This document shows, in pieces, positions 24,401-37,100 of a stretch of DNA of 64,000 nt. Each line of letters begins with the position of its first letter. Position 1 is the first letter of the stretch. The position numbers were made by a program, and so were the translations under genes. The notes under the pieces are model-generated. The model was not told where the DNA came from. It made no database searches and saw only the letters and a list, made by a program, of their open reading frames with translations. The stretch is from Dipylidium caninum (taxonomy: Eukaryota; Platyhelminthes; Cestoda; Cyclophyllidea; Dipylidiidae): assembly GCA_017562135.1 (NCBI GenBank), contig QEYB01001638.1, positions 372,001 to 436,000 of the forward strand, read 5' to 3'.

Positions 24401-26168
24401 CTCCTGTCTCTTCCCGTAGATGCAAAATTTGCCATCACCATTTTACAATCCCCTTGAAATTTTCACCTTCCATGATTTTCTGCCTCTGGGTTATCGGGCC
24501 TTGATTTACTGGGTCCTCCACTTTGCTCAAATATTCCATCAAAATAGTCTTGGTACACTTTTAAGTCATTTTTTTCACTTTGGGGTTTTCATTTTCGGCT
24601 GTACAGCCTATTGTCTAGTCAAAAGAGCGTTGAAGGGAGGCGAGGTCAGGGCGGCTTCGCATTCGTTTGTTTTTCAGGGGCACGAAGAAACCGTTCGATT
24701 CACTGAGGGAGGGAGATGATCGAATGCCCAACAAACTATCCTTATCTGGGCCTTCCGTCAAGTTCTCCGACCTAAACAGGACGGACGAAAACAACAATGC
24801 GGATGAGGGTAAATGTTCTTCTCTAGGTTTACCCGAGGCTTAATCGAGAACTTTACGAAACGAATTTTGGTTGCCAAGTCGTTCACCTCCCCAACATCAA
24901 GTTCTCATCTTGCTTTGATGCGGGGCCCCTTCAATGCTAGAAGGTCGTTCGTTCGTGAGTGTCAGTAGCCAGTGGCAGCAGCATAATCGAAGGTTGTGTT
25001 TGCCTCCAACTAGATATGTTTTTACAAAGTCAGCAGCAGCAACCAAATTTTACAACTCCCTGTAATGAAGGGGTTCTCCAGTGTCGTATGACTCCGCCTA
25101 TCCTCCCTAACGACTTCCGTGAGCAAGGCCTTGACAGTAGTTTGACCAAGATCTCGAGCAAATCACAAGTCTGTGCCACCTTTTTCCCATGCGTTGAGTT
25201 GTGCCCACGGACGGAGGGTGGGCTTATGCGTTTCCCTGCAACAATTGCGACACTGTAACCCTTTATGTATAGCGAAAAAAAGTTGCCTCCCCGTGGTGCT
25301 CACGTAGCAGAGAAGGAGCACGTCAAAGTGGGGCGTTTCTCCGTCGCCAGAAAGGGAATAATTAGGGCTATTAAGTGATGTCCACTTTGCAAACTGCTCC
25401 TCCGAAAATTTCTGCCATCTCATTTTGATTCAATTGCCTTTGTAGAGCCTCTGACGTTATGTTCGTTCTCATGCAACAATTAGTTGTACGAGTTTACCTA
25501 AGTCTATGCAGAATGATGTTGCATAGCATCTAAACTATCCTCGAAAATATCTTATTTACTTATTATATTTACGCGAAATTCACTGATCTCTCTGTCTAGA
25601 TGACGACGATTTTGAAGACGATGCGGCCGACCTTGTGAGCGTATCATCGATACTCGCAGAAGACCAACGGATTAGTGATCTCAGTCCACTGCGTCGCAAA
25701 GTGCGAGAAGCGAGAGTCGCGGACCCAATAGTTGAAAGTGGAACTGTTTCATCCCCTCCTCGCCCCGGGGCCAGCTACACCATCAGCACCAGCCAATGGG
25801 AGACAAGCTCTCAAGGTATGTTGGTTTTGACAGGAGAGGGTAAATATGCACGAAGGGTTTAAAACTACCACTGGAATTACCAACATCGTTAGAGCGCAAG
25901 CTAAACACACTCAAAATTTATCAAAGCCGCTTTTGGTGGCCAAGACACTATTTGGATGGCGCCGAAATCATCGCCTCGTGAGTAACACCCGAGGTCTGGA
26001 TTATAAAGCGCCTTTTCCATCCAGACTTCATTGCAGATGTTTTATATCTTTTCCTCGACGGTAAATAAAACCTTATTTAAATTTATGATAATTCTTTAAT
26101 ATGTAGTGGATGATAATCAACGCTTTGACAGGGAAAAGCCTGAGGAGTACTTGGAATTCGGCGAATGA
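18490..26168 (+). CDS. DZIP1: DZIP1/Iguana zinc-finger protein (ciliogenesis, Hedgehog signalling)
   Basis: DZIP1 acts at the basal body and transition zone in ciliogenesis and Gli/Hedgehog signalling. Seventeen exons: 18490-18598, 18637-18735, 18776-18847, 18898-18963, 19263-19583, 19833-19938, 19973-20112, 20780-20885, 20982-21028, 21105-21131, 21432-21950, 22058-22247, 22327-22586, 22944-23335, 24678-24808, 25600-25815 and 26107-26168, about 953 aa. The N-terminal DZIP domain (VERIDWKRL, MDIDALQENL, QLAQLLIEYLL) is followed by one C2H2 finger in exon 5 (C162, C165, H178, H183: CPHCPKAF..HLFRRH), then a long coiled coil (WRRRTAELERQLEGERE and on), then a second conserved coiled-coil block (HPNFTEIR) and a Ser-rich acidic tail (DDDDFEDD). 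Every junction closes in frame except that exons 1+2 are one base too long (see findings). Exon 10 is only 27 nt; introns 1 and 6 are short. Confidence 0.92.
23346..23403. repeat. Two-copy 29-bp perfect tandem duplication in DZIP1 intron
   Basis: A 29-bp unit starting TCAGAGTTTCTCTAACATAA occurs twice in direct, uninterrupted tandem at 23346-23374 and 23375-23403. It begins about 10 nt after the donor of DZIP1 exon 14. The copies are identical, so the duplication is recent or an assembly artefact. Confidence 0.9.
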
Positions 26169-28033
26169 ACATTTACTGGCATCATATCAAACGTTGGAGG
26201 ATAAATTTCGTGTTCGTTTTTAACCAGGTCATTCCGCCTAATTGAAATTGTGATATTCGCTGTTAGTCCCTTAACTCACCTCCTAACCACTCCCCGCCCC
26301 CATCCCTCCTTCCTTGCGTTTGTTGGTGTCTCCGTCCCACGAGAGACTTTGCCACGAAAAGCTGCAACGTCTTACCACCAAACCATTTTCTACATACAAA
26401 CACTCACTTCAACCCTCTTATCACTGTGCCCTCATGGGGTCTTATCATTTTCTGGATTATTTCGATGGGATGAGAAATAGCTGACTTGAGGAAAAGGGAA
26501 AAATTAATACCTGCTTATCAGACTATGGCCGGATAAATTGACTAATAAAATATAAAGTTGGACAGTGAGTTCAGTGGCCGAGCGCACATTTACGTACTGG
26601 TAATTACCGAAATTGGTGATCAAACTTGTACAAATTTGCCTCACCTTTCGATATTCTCGTGTTTGGACAGCCAACCGAATCACAAAGCATCTTGAATCAC
26701 GTCTCTCGCATCCCCATGCCTGCGACACGGAATTCTGAAGAAGTTGTATTTGTGAGGGAATAGGTGAGGCACTTAGAAGAAGCTGTAGCCAAAGTTAGAA
26801 GCTAAAAAAATGTTACTCAGTAGTGCCGTTGCTTTCGATAACATGTTTCTTACAATCCCGGCATGCTATGCTGTCTGCAACATTCATTTTAGGCGATGGG
26901 AGAGAAAAGAAGACCGTAGGTTTTGCCCGATTTATCTCCAAAAATGGACTGGAGCTACTTGCCTACTCAAGGAGGACACTTTCGAAATGGATAGGAAGTC
27001 ATTCTGTTGGAACGATGCTCATTCAGTCAGAAAGCCTCCTTCGCAGCTTATTTGAATGTCCCGCATGCATAATGCGTGACTGCCACCGCAATCAAGCATG
27101 ACGGTACACCGTACACGATACACTTCATGTGTCCCACTAATTCAAATTAGCGTATCACATAAGATCGTAGGGCAAAATGAATTAATAGACTAAATATTCC
27201 AGCACCAACGCCAAAAAAACTTATCGAAGACGTAACTTAGGTGATTTCTGCTTTTGAATGTCTATGTAATGCTTCATTTAATTCCGGCATTAGTGACCTA
27301 TCATACAATCGAGTTACTGATAGTAAGAAATGATCCATGGCTATAAACTATAGCATAGAAAAGAGCGCAAGTCGAAGTGAGATAATCTATAGTGCTACTC
27401 AATGATATATATTCCTACTTGCCAAGTTTATTTAAATCTATTTTTAAAATTATGATTCGGCAAACATAAGAATCCCAAAAGTCATGTTTGCGCGTGGAAT
27501 GAGAAATAATATTAGTCTTAAAACCCGCGCATCTGCCGACACGCGGCAACAATTTAAGCAATTACCAGCAAAACATATAGTGATTAATACTTGAATATGA
27601 CTTGCAAATCATTCCTTTGCGAAAAATGTGCTCAAATTTGACAAAACTACGCAAGGCACGGAAAAACTTAATTCAGATCACGACGACCCAAAAATAGCTA
27701 AAAGGGCTATTTAAAACATAATAAAAATCAAACAATTTTTATTAACGATTTACTACGGGGTGAGCGTTACGATAGATAACTGACTAGACGCCATCAAATA
27801 TTTTACTGAACTGCTAAATACACAAACATGATAACCTTGATACGGCGCCGTTTTGCTCCTGAACACTACAGTGTTTTTTGAAATGACCGCGATTGGATGA
27901 CCTAAGATTGCAGTAATATCGAATATTTATCATCCATAATTACTAAAAACCAAGTACGAACCATGCCGACTGAATTAAAGTTAAAATTCTCCCTTCGAGA
28001 GTTAGTCTGTGTAATATTTGTCAACTAGCACAG
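26169..28033. other. Spacer between DZIP1 and CCDC112, AT-rich, no gene seen
   Basis: This stretch holds the 3' flank of DZIP1 and whatever precedes the first recognisable exon of CCDC112. The first coding exon of CCDC112 with its ATG should lie here. An ATG at 27962 begins a short frame, but no donor in it joins the 28034 exon in phase, so I do not assign it. Short frames at 26810-27101 show no motif. Confidence 0.5.
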
Positions 28034-30707
28034 TATAAACCGCTTATACCGGGGAGCGATTTGTGAGAATACTTTCAAAACGATAAATCTGAAAAGAGAT
28101 GCATCCGACATTGGCAGTTTTTGCACCCAACTTCGCGAACAAACCGCGAAAGATGGTAAGCCTAAAAAATATATTTGAAGTGTACCAGCACGCAAAGTAT
28201 TCCAAAGGTTAATGACTATTAAGCAGATGGTTGAAAATTTACAGTGCAAACTTACCGAACAAAAGTATAGTAAGCAAACTGTACGCTTTACTGAGCCAGG
28301 TTTCGATCTCCTAAAGGAAAGTGTTCTTTCAATTGAAGAAGCCTTGTCGGATTACCATAATGAGGAACAAAACGCGTATGTGTTATGGGGTTACCACACT
28401 TACGGTTTTATTTCGTCAACGGAGTTGTCATGCCACTCTATTCTATTATATATACCTCTTCGCATCTCTTTTATATTTAAAGTGTTTCAATCGTATCGCA
28501 TGGTTACGCTCAATAGTCATGAAATCTTGACGTTTTATTGCTTGTGGATCCCTGGTGTCTCCCTTAGCGTCGGACTTTGGAAATCTCATTTCATTCCTTT
28601 TAGAATGCGTAGTCTGATTGAATGTGAGTCGAATTTGTGGCATGAATGTAGTAATTTTGCGGAAAAAGTTGAACTTTGGGAAAGTTCTTCTAAGCACATA
28701 AATCCTTTAACTAAATGTGCATCTATACGGGGCTATAAGTTATCTAAATGCCAAACTATTCTGCCGGAAGTTCTCGCTTTTCAGGCAAGTTTTTTTCATT
28801 CTACGTCTTGTATTGTCTGAATAGTCTTTTTCTGACTTATTCTTATTGATTTATTTAGGAGTATTTGGCGAAACATGGGGGTCGTACTGGTGGATGGCAA
28901 GATTCTGATCACCAGACTTTTCTCAAAATCCGTCGCCGCTATTTTCACTTGCATTCGAAAACATCTAATGTGTGCTCCGATTGGACAATTCCCGATAACT
29001 TAAGGCAACAATTTTTGCAGGAGATCGCGTCGGCTTTGTATTTAGATTCACAATGTGAAGCCGCTGCCCACGAGGAGTGGTTTAGTAAACTTCAGCAACT
29101 GGAAGCGGCAAGCAGAAGAGCAATAAGAGAGTATAAATTAAATCAGGTAATGCTACACATCGTAGCCCCAAATATATAAACCTTCTACTGAAGAACCTTT
29201 AGCAGCATCTTTTAAAATGTTAGGCAACTTCGTCTTCTAGAGCGTGCAGTGAGTCTGAGAAAACACCGAAATCATCGATTTCGCCTAACCGACTTCAGCA
29301 ACGAGCCAAATTGGATGAATGGCGCAAGGCCAAGCAACTAGAAGTGGAAGAAAAATTGGCGGCGGACAGGAAGGCTTTGGCAGAACAGAGACGAATGAAT
29401 GAGCTGAAGCGTGTAAAACGACTCGTGAGCGACTTCAACTTCTTATCCCAGTATTTTGAAGATGCATATCATGTTCAGCCTTTTTCTCCAACAGGAAGAA
29501 CTAAAATCTCAGCTGGCCAATTTCCGTTCGAGGCGGGAGGCCTTGGATGCGGTTCAAGCTGAAAAACAGGGTCTTCATCGCATGATCGAGCAAAAGTCGA
29601 GAAAACTTCTTACAAAGTTGGACAAAGAAAGAATCCAGGGACGGGTACGTACTACGATTTAAATTTGTTGTATTCTTGTTGAGGACCAGAAATTTCTTTA
29701 AAAACTCTCTTACGACGTATGTTTATCTTACATGCTTGCAAGAGTGCAAACGGCACTGCGGAATGGAGTTTTATTTTGGTTACTCACTTCATCCTCTGGT
29801 TATTATGCAAGATCTCGAGGTATATCGGCACAGGTTTACACTTATGAAACCAAGCACCGCAGAGCATGTGCTTAATGCGCACCTTGCTGAGTCGAAATAC
29901 CGTTGTGAGTTGTCGCGAGTCCTATTTCGCAAGGGCTATCGCTGTCCTTTGAATGTTCACCATCTGGTCGGACTTAGTCTTATCAATAAAAGAGTGGTCT
30001 TCCTTTTTAAATTTGGCTGTTTAGAGGAGTACGCAGATGTGGACCAATGAATCCGAGGTTATGCGTATGTCTGAGATTGTTTCCTCTCTCTCATTTTTTA
30101 ATGCGGTGGATTTTCGCTTATAGACAGACTATTTATTACGACTGCAGTTGGCACGAAGGCGAGCCGTGTCGCGCACTAAGGAGGAACGTGAGTGCCGCGT
30201 CAAGCGTGCGTATGCGAAGGTGTGTTCTACGTCTTTTTCATTTCTTCCAACGTTTTGACTTTTGGTTGTATACCAATCAGGATCACAATTCCCAAAAGAT
30301 GGTCTATTGACGTTGATAAAAGTAAAATTTCCGATATACTTGCAGTTTCGCTCAGGACACTTGCGTCAACTGTTAGCCCTGAGCAAATACCGTCTATGAT
30401 CTAGGTGCTTATCAATAATTATACAAAAAAACGTTTTCAAGTTTTCATAAGTCTAGAAAAATATGCATTTGATTCTCATTGAATGACCAAAAGTTACCCA
30501 CTTTTCTATCTCCACATTCAGCTGGGCCCACGGGCGGATCGCAATCCTGACAGAGCAATAGGATATACGGAACTATGGAAGATTCGGGTTCAGGCTCCCA
30601 AGGATAAGGATAAATTGTCCCAACCACAGCTCCCCTTGGCACACTTGGTTGTTGAGCGTCGTCTGAAGGCGGTTCCGGAATGGAGGAAGCAAATCTTCGC
30701 CGGATGA
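28034..30707 (+). CDS. CCDC112: Coiled-coil domain-containing protein 112 (centriolar satellite protein), 5' end unresolved
   Basis: CCDC112 is a coiled-coil protein of centriolar satellites. Supported exons: 28034-28155, 28188-28375 (acceptor could also be at 28198), 28604-28784, 28859-29146, 29224-29424, 29495-29644, 30148-30219 and 30522-30707. A further small exon near 29810 (DLEVYRHR) is likely but not closed. The diagnostic block is LAKHGGRTGGWQDSDHQTFL, matching the vertebrate LAQTGGRQGGWDDYDHQNFL. It is followed by a Lys/Arg/Glu-rich coiled coil (RAKLDEWRKAKQLEVEEKL, LARRRAVSRTKEERE) and a C-terminal RNPDR..YTELWKIR block with EWRKQI just before the stop. Intron 28785-28858 starts with GCAAGT, a GC-AG intron. 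The start codon was not found, so the CDS is 5'-partial as listed. Confidence 0.88.
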
Positions 30708-33700
30708 TTTTGGTCAGCCGTCAGTCGATGTTTTCTGCCCTCGCATTACTCGTTGTCCCCTTAACTTAGATCCACCACCACTTGTCTTGAAAGCCTACGA
30801 TTAAACAATGTTGACGAGTCGTGTTTTCACAGGTCAACGCTCAAAAATTAGGGTTTGGTGGAGTGCACGCTAACATTGTAAAACATCTTTAGTGGAACCA
30901 CTTTGGATCGCTTTAATCCTATTTTTAAGCGTTAAATCGCTGTAGTTGAGACGACTGGCGAGTGCCACCGTGCTCGCCTCGTGCCCTTGCAAGGGCGCCC
31001 CAAGATAAAGCTGAGAAACTTACCGTTAACTTAGCACAATGTGGTAGGCCACTTTGCCTCTTTGCAATTCTACCGTAAACACAGCCTTTGTCAAAACCGC
31101 CCGCTTACGAAATGCTTCATGCCTCGCGGACAGGCGTAGAGGTCTATTAGTTTTCTCCACAACCGTTTTGTATACCAGGGGCCAAAATTAAAAGTGACGT
31201 GCAACTTCCAGACCGTGTGATTACGAAGCTCGTCTCGACCTGCTTCTTTGTTGGCTCTATTTGGTCATGGCAGAAATCGACGTCGACTACATAGTCGCGT
31301 TGGCTGACTGCTGGCAGCTGCCTCAGTTACGGAGAGGTTAGCAGGGGCTCAAAGAGGGTCCGCGGGAAGCGCCAGGAATCAGGAATGTCATTACTAGTGG
31401 CTGATAGCAATGCCGAATTTTGGGCACATCACCAACGAAGGCAAGTCGGCAAAGCGGGTTATGATAATTGGCTTCGACACCCACACACAGCGTGTGACAA
31501 ATGGCGTCAAGCGGACATTGGTAAACACCGCGCCTCCGAGTACTCAGTCACGCTGACTTTGCAGACAACATCGCTCGGTAAGTGGAATGGGCTTCGTCTA
31601 TTTCCACCGGATGCGTCCAGGAGAGCATCGCTGCAGCACTCAATTTCTACAACAATAGGACAATATGACTAAGGATTATGTAGCATTTAAGTAAAAAGGC
31701 AGGTTTCAGAGGCTCCGGATGCGTTAATGGGAATTCCAATTTGAATGTAATAACATATGCTGCCCTCTTTACCACCAAGAGATCCCCCGTTACGGAAATG
31801 ATAAATTGCTCTCAAGGTCTGTTTTAAAAACACTTTCATCTCTGTCTAGCCTAGTGCATTCTTTTCCCCTCTTCAGGTTCTTCATTCCCTGTGGCTTTAG
31901 AATGCAAGGGTAATCAAATGAGGCATAACCCCATAACCCCATAAAAAAATACAAATTTGAATCTCATATACTTTGCATTTTTTCTAGTTTAATTTATTTC
32001 GGAATTGTGATCATGGATCGAGAACAGTTCCCTCTTTAATCAAACCACTCGACGGCGGCGACAGTGACCTCTTGCCAAAGGGAACTGGGTTGGTCATTGA
32101 AATCGTTGCTTATGGAGACGATAAATAGACTCACCGTACATTTCGGTCTCTCATATTCGCTTCTCGAAGACTCGGTTGAGACATGAAATTTCTCAAGCCA
32201 ATAGTGACTGTTAACTAGAGCAGGAAGACGTGTAACTTTCTGGAACAGTTCCAAAACGACGATATGATTCAGTGGGTGCGAGAGGCATCAGGTCGCTTTG
32301 CGAGGCGTGTGGCAATGGCCATTTGTCAGCCGAGGTAAAGACCTGGCTTGCGTTAGTGACCAAAATGGCTTCGAGCACTCGCACTACCTCTTCTCGGGTT
32401 AACGGATGTTGCTAGCTTCAAGCCGATCCTGCCTCAAGTTGTTCAATCGCGCTGCACCAGTCAGGCTGTGCATGCGCGCAACCCTGCATCGTGTTGGTCA
32501 GAGTGGCAATGACACGGCATCGTTTCCTCTCGCTCCACCCACGTCAGCCATTACACGTCCTCTCCCCTTCACACGACCACTTCGAAGGATAAAATACCGT
32601 CCAATAAGTAGAAAACTACCATATAAAGAACTTTAGCTCAAGTATCATGATTAAACATTTAACAATATTCGCAAAAAGGTGTTTTCAGCTAATTAAAAGC
32701 AATTTGTTGACAGCGGGTCACAAGGGCTAAATCCCAGAGAAAAACATGACCAAGCGTCTTGCCAACTCTTTTCATAAAACCAAGAATGACACTATGTAAT
32801 GTCTACTAGGGATGAAACAGATATTCCATTCCAATGACCGGTCGTTCTCAAGCCCACTTACGTTTCGTCCTATTTTACCATGAATTTTACAGTAAGGCAA
32901 CGACTCAGTGATTTGGAAAAACAGGGCCCCAGCCTGCCAGGTGAAGACGATGAGACGATCTAACGGCCTTCACCAGGTCGGTGAAGTCTTACAAGTAGCG
33001 ATTGCTACAACACATCAGAGCGGCCTTGAAAAACGGCACATAGTCGCCTTAGACGACTCTCAAGTACTCGAAAAAGGCAAAAGGAATTTGTAGCGCAGAC
33101 CCTACCTGGTCAACGATGTCCTCGAGAGAAATGTTGCAGGAAATGCTTCCTACAAACAATTATCACTACCTCTCTGCAGCCGTCCAGCCCCGATCCTGAG
33201 CTGAGCTTTTCCCACTTAGTTGGCCTATCCCAACAGCCCACCACCACTACGCTCACTGCGACTGCGTGCCCTCTTTCACTTTACTCCACGATAAAAACGA
33301 AGGAAATCCAGTTGCTGCAACCCCGCAAGGCCACTGCTTCCGCACATCTAAGGAAGATACGAACCACTCCAGGGGAAAACCGGCCTCAGATAGAGCTTAT
33401 TTTCAGTCGCCAAATTTGAGATCTCGCCTCACGGTTCTCGGTAATAACATCCAAGAGTTAGCAGATCCAGTCATTGACAGAACAGACAAATAACTTTAAG
33501 TCATGCGTACGGGAAGAAAGCTCCATCAGCTATAGCCCGTTTGTGCCACAGACTCACGGTAAACCACAGACAGCATGCTCGGCGAACTCTCACGAGAGGA
33601 AGTATGATAATTGAATACGACAACCAACAGCAGCCCGTACGGATCAGTGTTCAACTAAAGGCAATTTCTAAGTATACTGACGACATAAAGCACATAACTT

Positions 33701-34104
33701 CTGAAGGTTAACCCAAGCACACTTAAACACGCTATATGGAAAGTAGTGTCCAATAGCCTCGTATCTATATTTATTAGAACTCCCTGACAAATTGAGATAA
33801 GTGGGGCAGAGAGTAGCTGTTGACATGCTAACTTCGGTCGGGTAGGGATGAGCAAACGGATAGCGAAAACAGGGAAGGGCGAAGACAGTAGATGAGAAAG
33901 GAGGAATATCAAGACGCCCCAAACATACACTTGTGTTCCGCCATAGCCGTCGAGCTCGATTTTAAGAAATACAAGGATATGGAGGAAGATGAGACCTCAT
34001 TGAGGAGTAAGAACTCCTTCCACCAATGCACCACTAAGAAGGAAGATGGAGGAATCATATACAGACTTGAGTGTGTAGATGGTTAAGTAATGCACTTGGC
34101 GGAG
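30708..34104. other. Intergenic region between convergent CCDC112 and striatin
   Basis: About 3.4 kb with no family-like ORF. Frames at 31385-31672 (+), 32036-32254 (-) and 33266-33493 (+) are short, lack motifs and have no convincing splice context. A short 10-bp direct repeat (CATAACCCCATAACCCCATAA) occurs near 31923. Confidence 0.55.
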
Positions 34105-37100
34105 TCACAGGGAGGCGTAGACTTTGCAGAGGGCGTCAGCTCCCGCGCTGGCAGCAAAAGGTATAGTGGGGTGCATGGCCACAGCGTGAATAGATTCGTT
34201 GTTCTTCACACGATGACAAGTCAACTCTTGAACACACGCTTTACTTTGCAGGTCCCACAAGCGGATTGAGGAATCGTGGCCTAAACGCAATGATGGAACA
34301 GTACAGCCTGAGATTCTAACGATTTTCTACCTTCATAACGGCTACAGTAAATGGGCCAATTGGGACTACGTAGCTACCGAAAAAACTAAAAGTAACATGT
34401 CATGGGTAAAAGAAAGCTAAATAGGCATAGTTTGCAAAGGTGAACCGAATACATTTGCAAGAGAGCATGGGAAGCACCGTTAAAAACGCGACTTGGAGAC
34501 TCCTTTGAGACATTGCGAAATAATTAAAAGCAATTGTATCTAGTATTAGTTCAGATTTTGAGCATCTCTGAATCATTTTCCTTCCTTACGCATAACTGGC
34601 GCCTTATTTTAAGCGCATTAGCGTACAGTGCAGTGAGCGTATTCAACTTTTTTTGGCGGATTAACGTCAATCCAAAAAAGCACAGTAGCAAACAGCAACC
34701 TTACTGCCACAGACGCTGGGATAAGGGTCTACAATGTCCGTGACATAACAGGATGCGTCTCTTAAAATGAAACAAGCCTGCTCTATAGCTTCGCGACATC
34801 TGTCAAGCGCCGTTTCACCCGAATAAGCGTAACAGGGATTCGTAAAAGTATTCCTTCTTCCAAGATACTCATAAACTTCGATTCAAGACAGATAACTCTG
34901 AATTAAGGAGAATAAGAACTAAAGACTACTCACTTCCAGTGAGGACATACAGATCATGAGGATCGACTGTGAGGCAGGTGACTGCATCGAGATGAGTAGC
35001 AATGGTCCCCACGCAACAATTATTCGCCTCTCCAACACCGGTACTCCCACCATATCTGGTTATATCGTAGAAACGAATGCAGCGATCCTCATGACCTGTT
35101 ATGGCCAATGAAAATGTCTGATATGTGGCAATTGCATGGATACCCCTGGGACCCCACTCTGCAGCCGGATAGGTCACCGAGTCTAAAAGTCAAAGAAATA
35201 TCTCCTCAAGTCCTGAGGAATCAATATTTCAACGGGCGTAGTAAACAATAACACTTACTAGAGCCAGATTTAGAAGACTGGTGATCGTAAGAATTATTTT
35301 CATTAAAGCCAGACTCAGTGGTGACCGTGCCAGACGGGGATTCAGGGGGGGGAGAAACCGTGTTGACCACTTTTCCGGTCTCCACATCAATTAGGGCCAA
35401 CCAACCGTGCTAGTTCCCACAAGACATTGGGTGGCGTTCGAGGGATCTGGTCTACTGCTGAAGAAAGTGACACTGGTCGGCCGGCCTACTGCCAATTCAT
35501 GTTCTAAAATAATATTTTTTTGAGATAAGTGGCATTCTACGTGCTTTCAAAAGCCGCACCGAAACATTTTACTTATTCTTTCCGAAGAAAGACATTTACA
35601 GTGGGTTGGACCATTCTAGCCATTGTTGAAAGTTATCTTAAACGTAGCATCCTACTTTGATCAGTGAGTCATATTAAGCCAATGAAAAGCGTCAGTTTTC
35701 GACGTAGTATTTGTACTCATTGTGCATTTACTATCGTCATCAGATCACAGCTTACACTACGAACTGAATATGGCTTATCTATACTAGCTTTGAAAGCTCA
35801 AATTTTAACGTAATAGTTTGAAAGTGAAGACAACTCACCAGAAGGTTTGATGAGCTCACTAAGAAAGATGGTGCGAGAAGGGACGATAGGGTCAAGGGGG
35901 AGGGTTATTTGGTCATCCCCAGTTGAAACATCCGACTGGAGAGACCAGAAGGCTACGGCAGTACCGGTATCAACAGATGCCAGGAATGGTAGACTTGGAT
36001 GTACTGATACCGACCACACAGCGTCTTTTGAGCCCGGACCTACAAAAAATATACACTGTTAAACAATGAAATAGGTTAAAAATAAAGTCAACGGAAAAGT
36101 AGCTAGCATGACTAAATGTTACCATTAAAATGGAGGAAGGATGCCAAACAAGTTTTTAGCTTGTTTAGAGAGGTGAGGCAATGGTGATGGATACAAAACG
36201 CGCACAAACGATGACTCAGTAACAATTCAGGAAAATGACTATACTACAATCTCAATGTTACACAAACTTGAGATGCAAGGCATTTAAGCAGCCCTCCAAG
36301 TTGAAAACCAGAGAGACCAAACGATCATGGAAACGGAAGATAAAAAACAAAAAAAATTAATCGAGAGATTATGTGGCTGGCCAAGCCGTTAATCCTAACT
36401 AGGAAATACCGATGAAAATGAAAGTCTGAAGACGCGATCTAAAATTTACTCGAAGAGAAATTCAGTGTTCAGTGGACTTAGCCAATACATAAAATAAAAG
36501 CTTGGTCGACAGGCTTACGTTTGAGAAGAGGGCCACGCTCGTTGATAGTTTGAGAGAGAGAATAAAGATCAAAGAGCCCAGTGAGGGAATCGGGAGAAGG
36601 AAGTCGCCAACCGCGGATGACTCCATCCAAACTGGAAGAGTAGACGACGCTGGCGCACTGACCCACCGCTGGCACAGATACAGAAAGCACAGGACCGACG
36701 TGGCCTCTGTATATATGGACGGGATCGAGATCGGGTGGCATATTGGCTAAAAACATTGAGGTCAATTGATTCCCATTCTTCGTGTTACTTGCGTTCTGTA
36801 AGCAAAAGGCAAAAGGTTAGCATAATAGACTTCAGTATAGAATAGACTTAGAACATTAGTTCTCGAAAGAAGAGCGAGCCAAGTAGTATAATAGGAAAAT
36901 ACATATCAGAGAAAAACCGAATTGCACTTACAGGTTTCGGAGAACCTGGTCGACGCAATGCCCACAACATGACCAAGCCGTCTTCACCGGCTGAGAAAAG
37001 ATAGGGCTCATTGGGATGAAAAGCAATGGAGCGAACAGCATCAAAATGACCCTTTAAGCTGAATTTCTTCGTCCAGGAAGGTCGAGAACCAGAGGCCACC

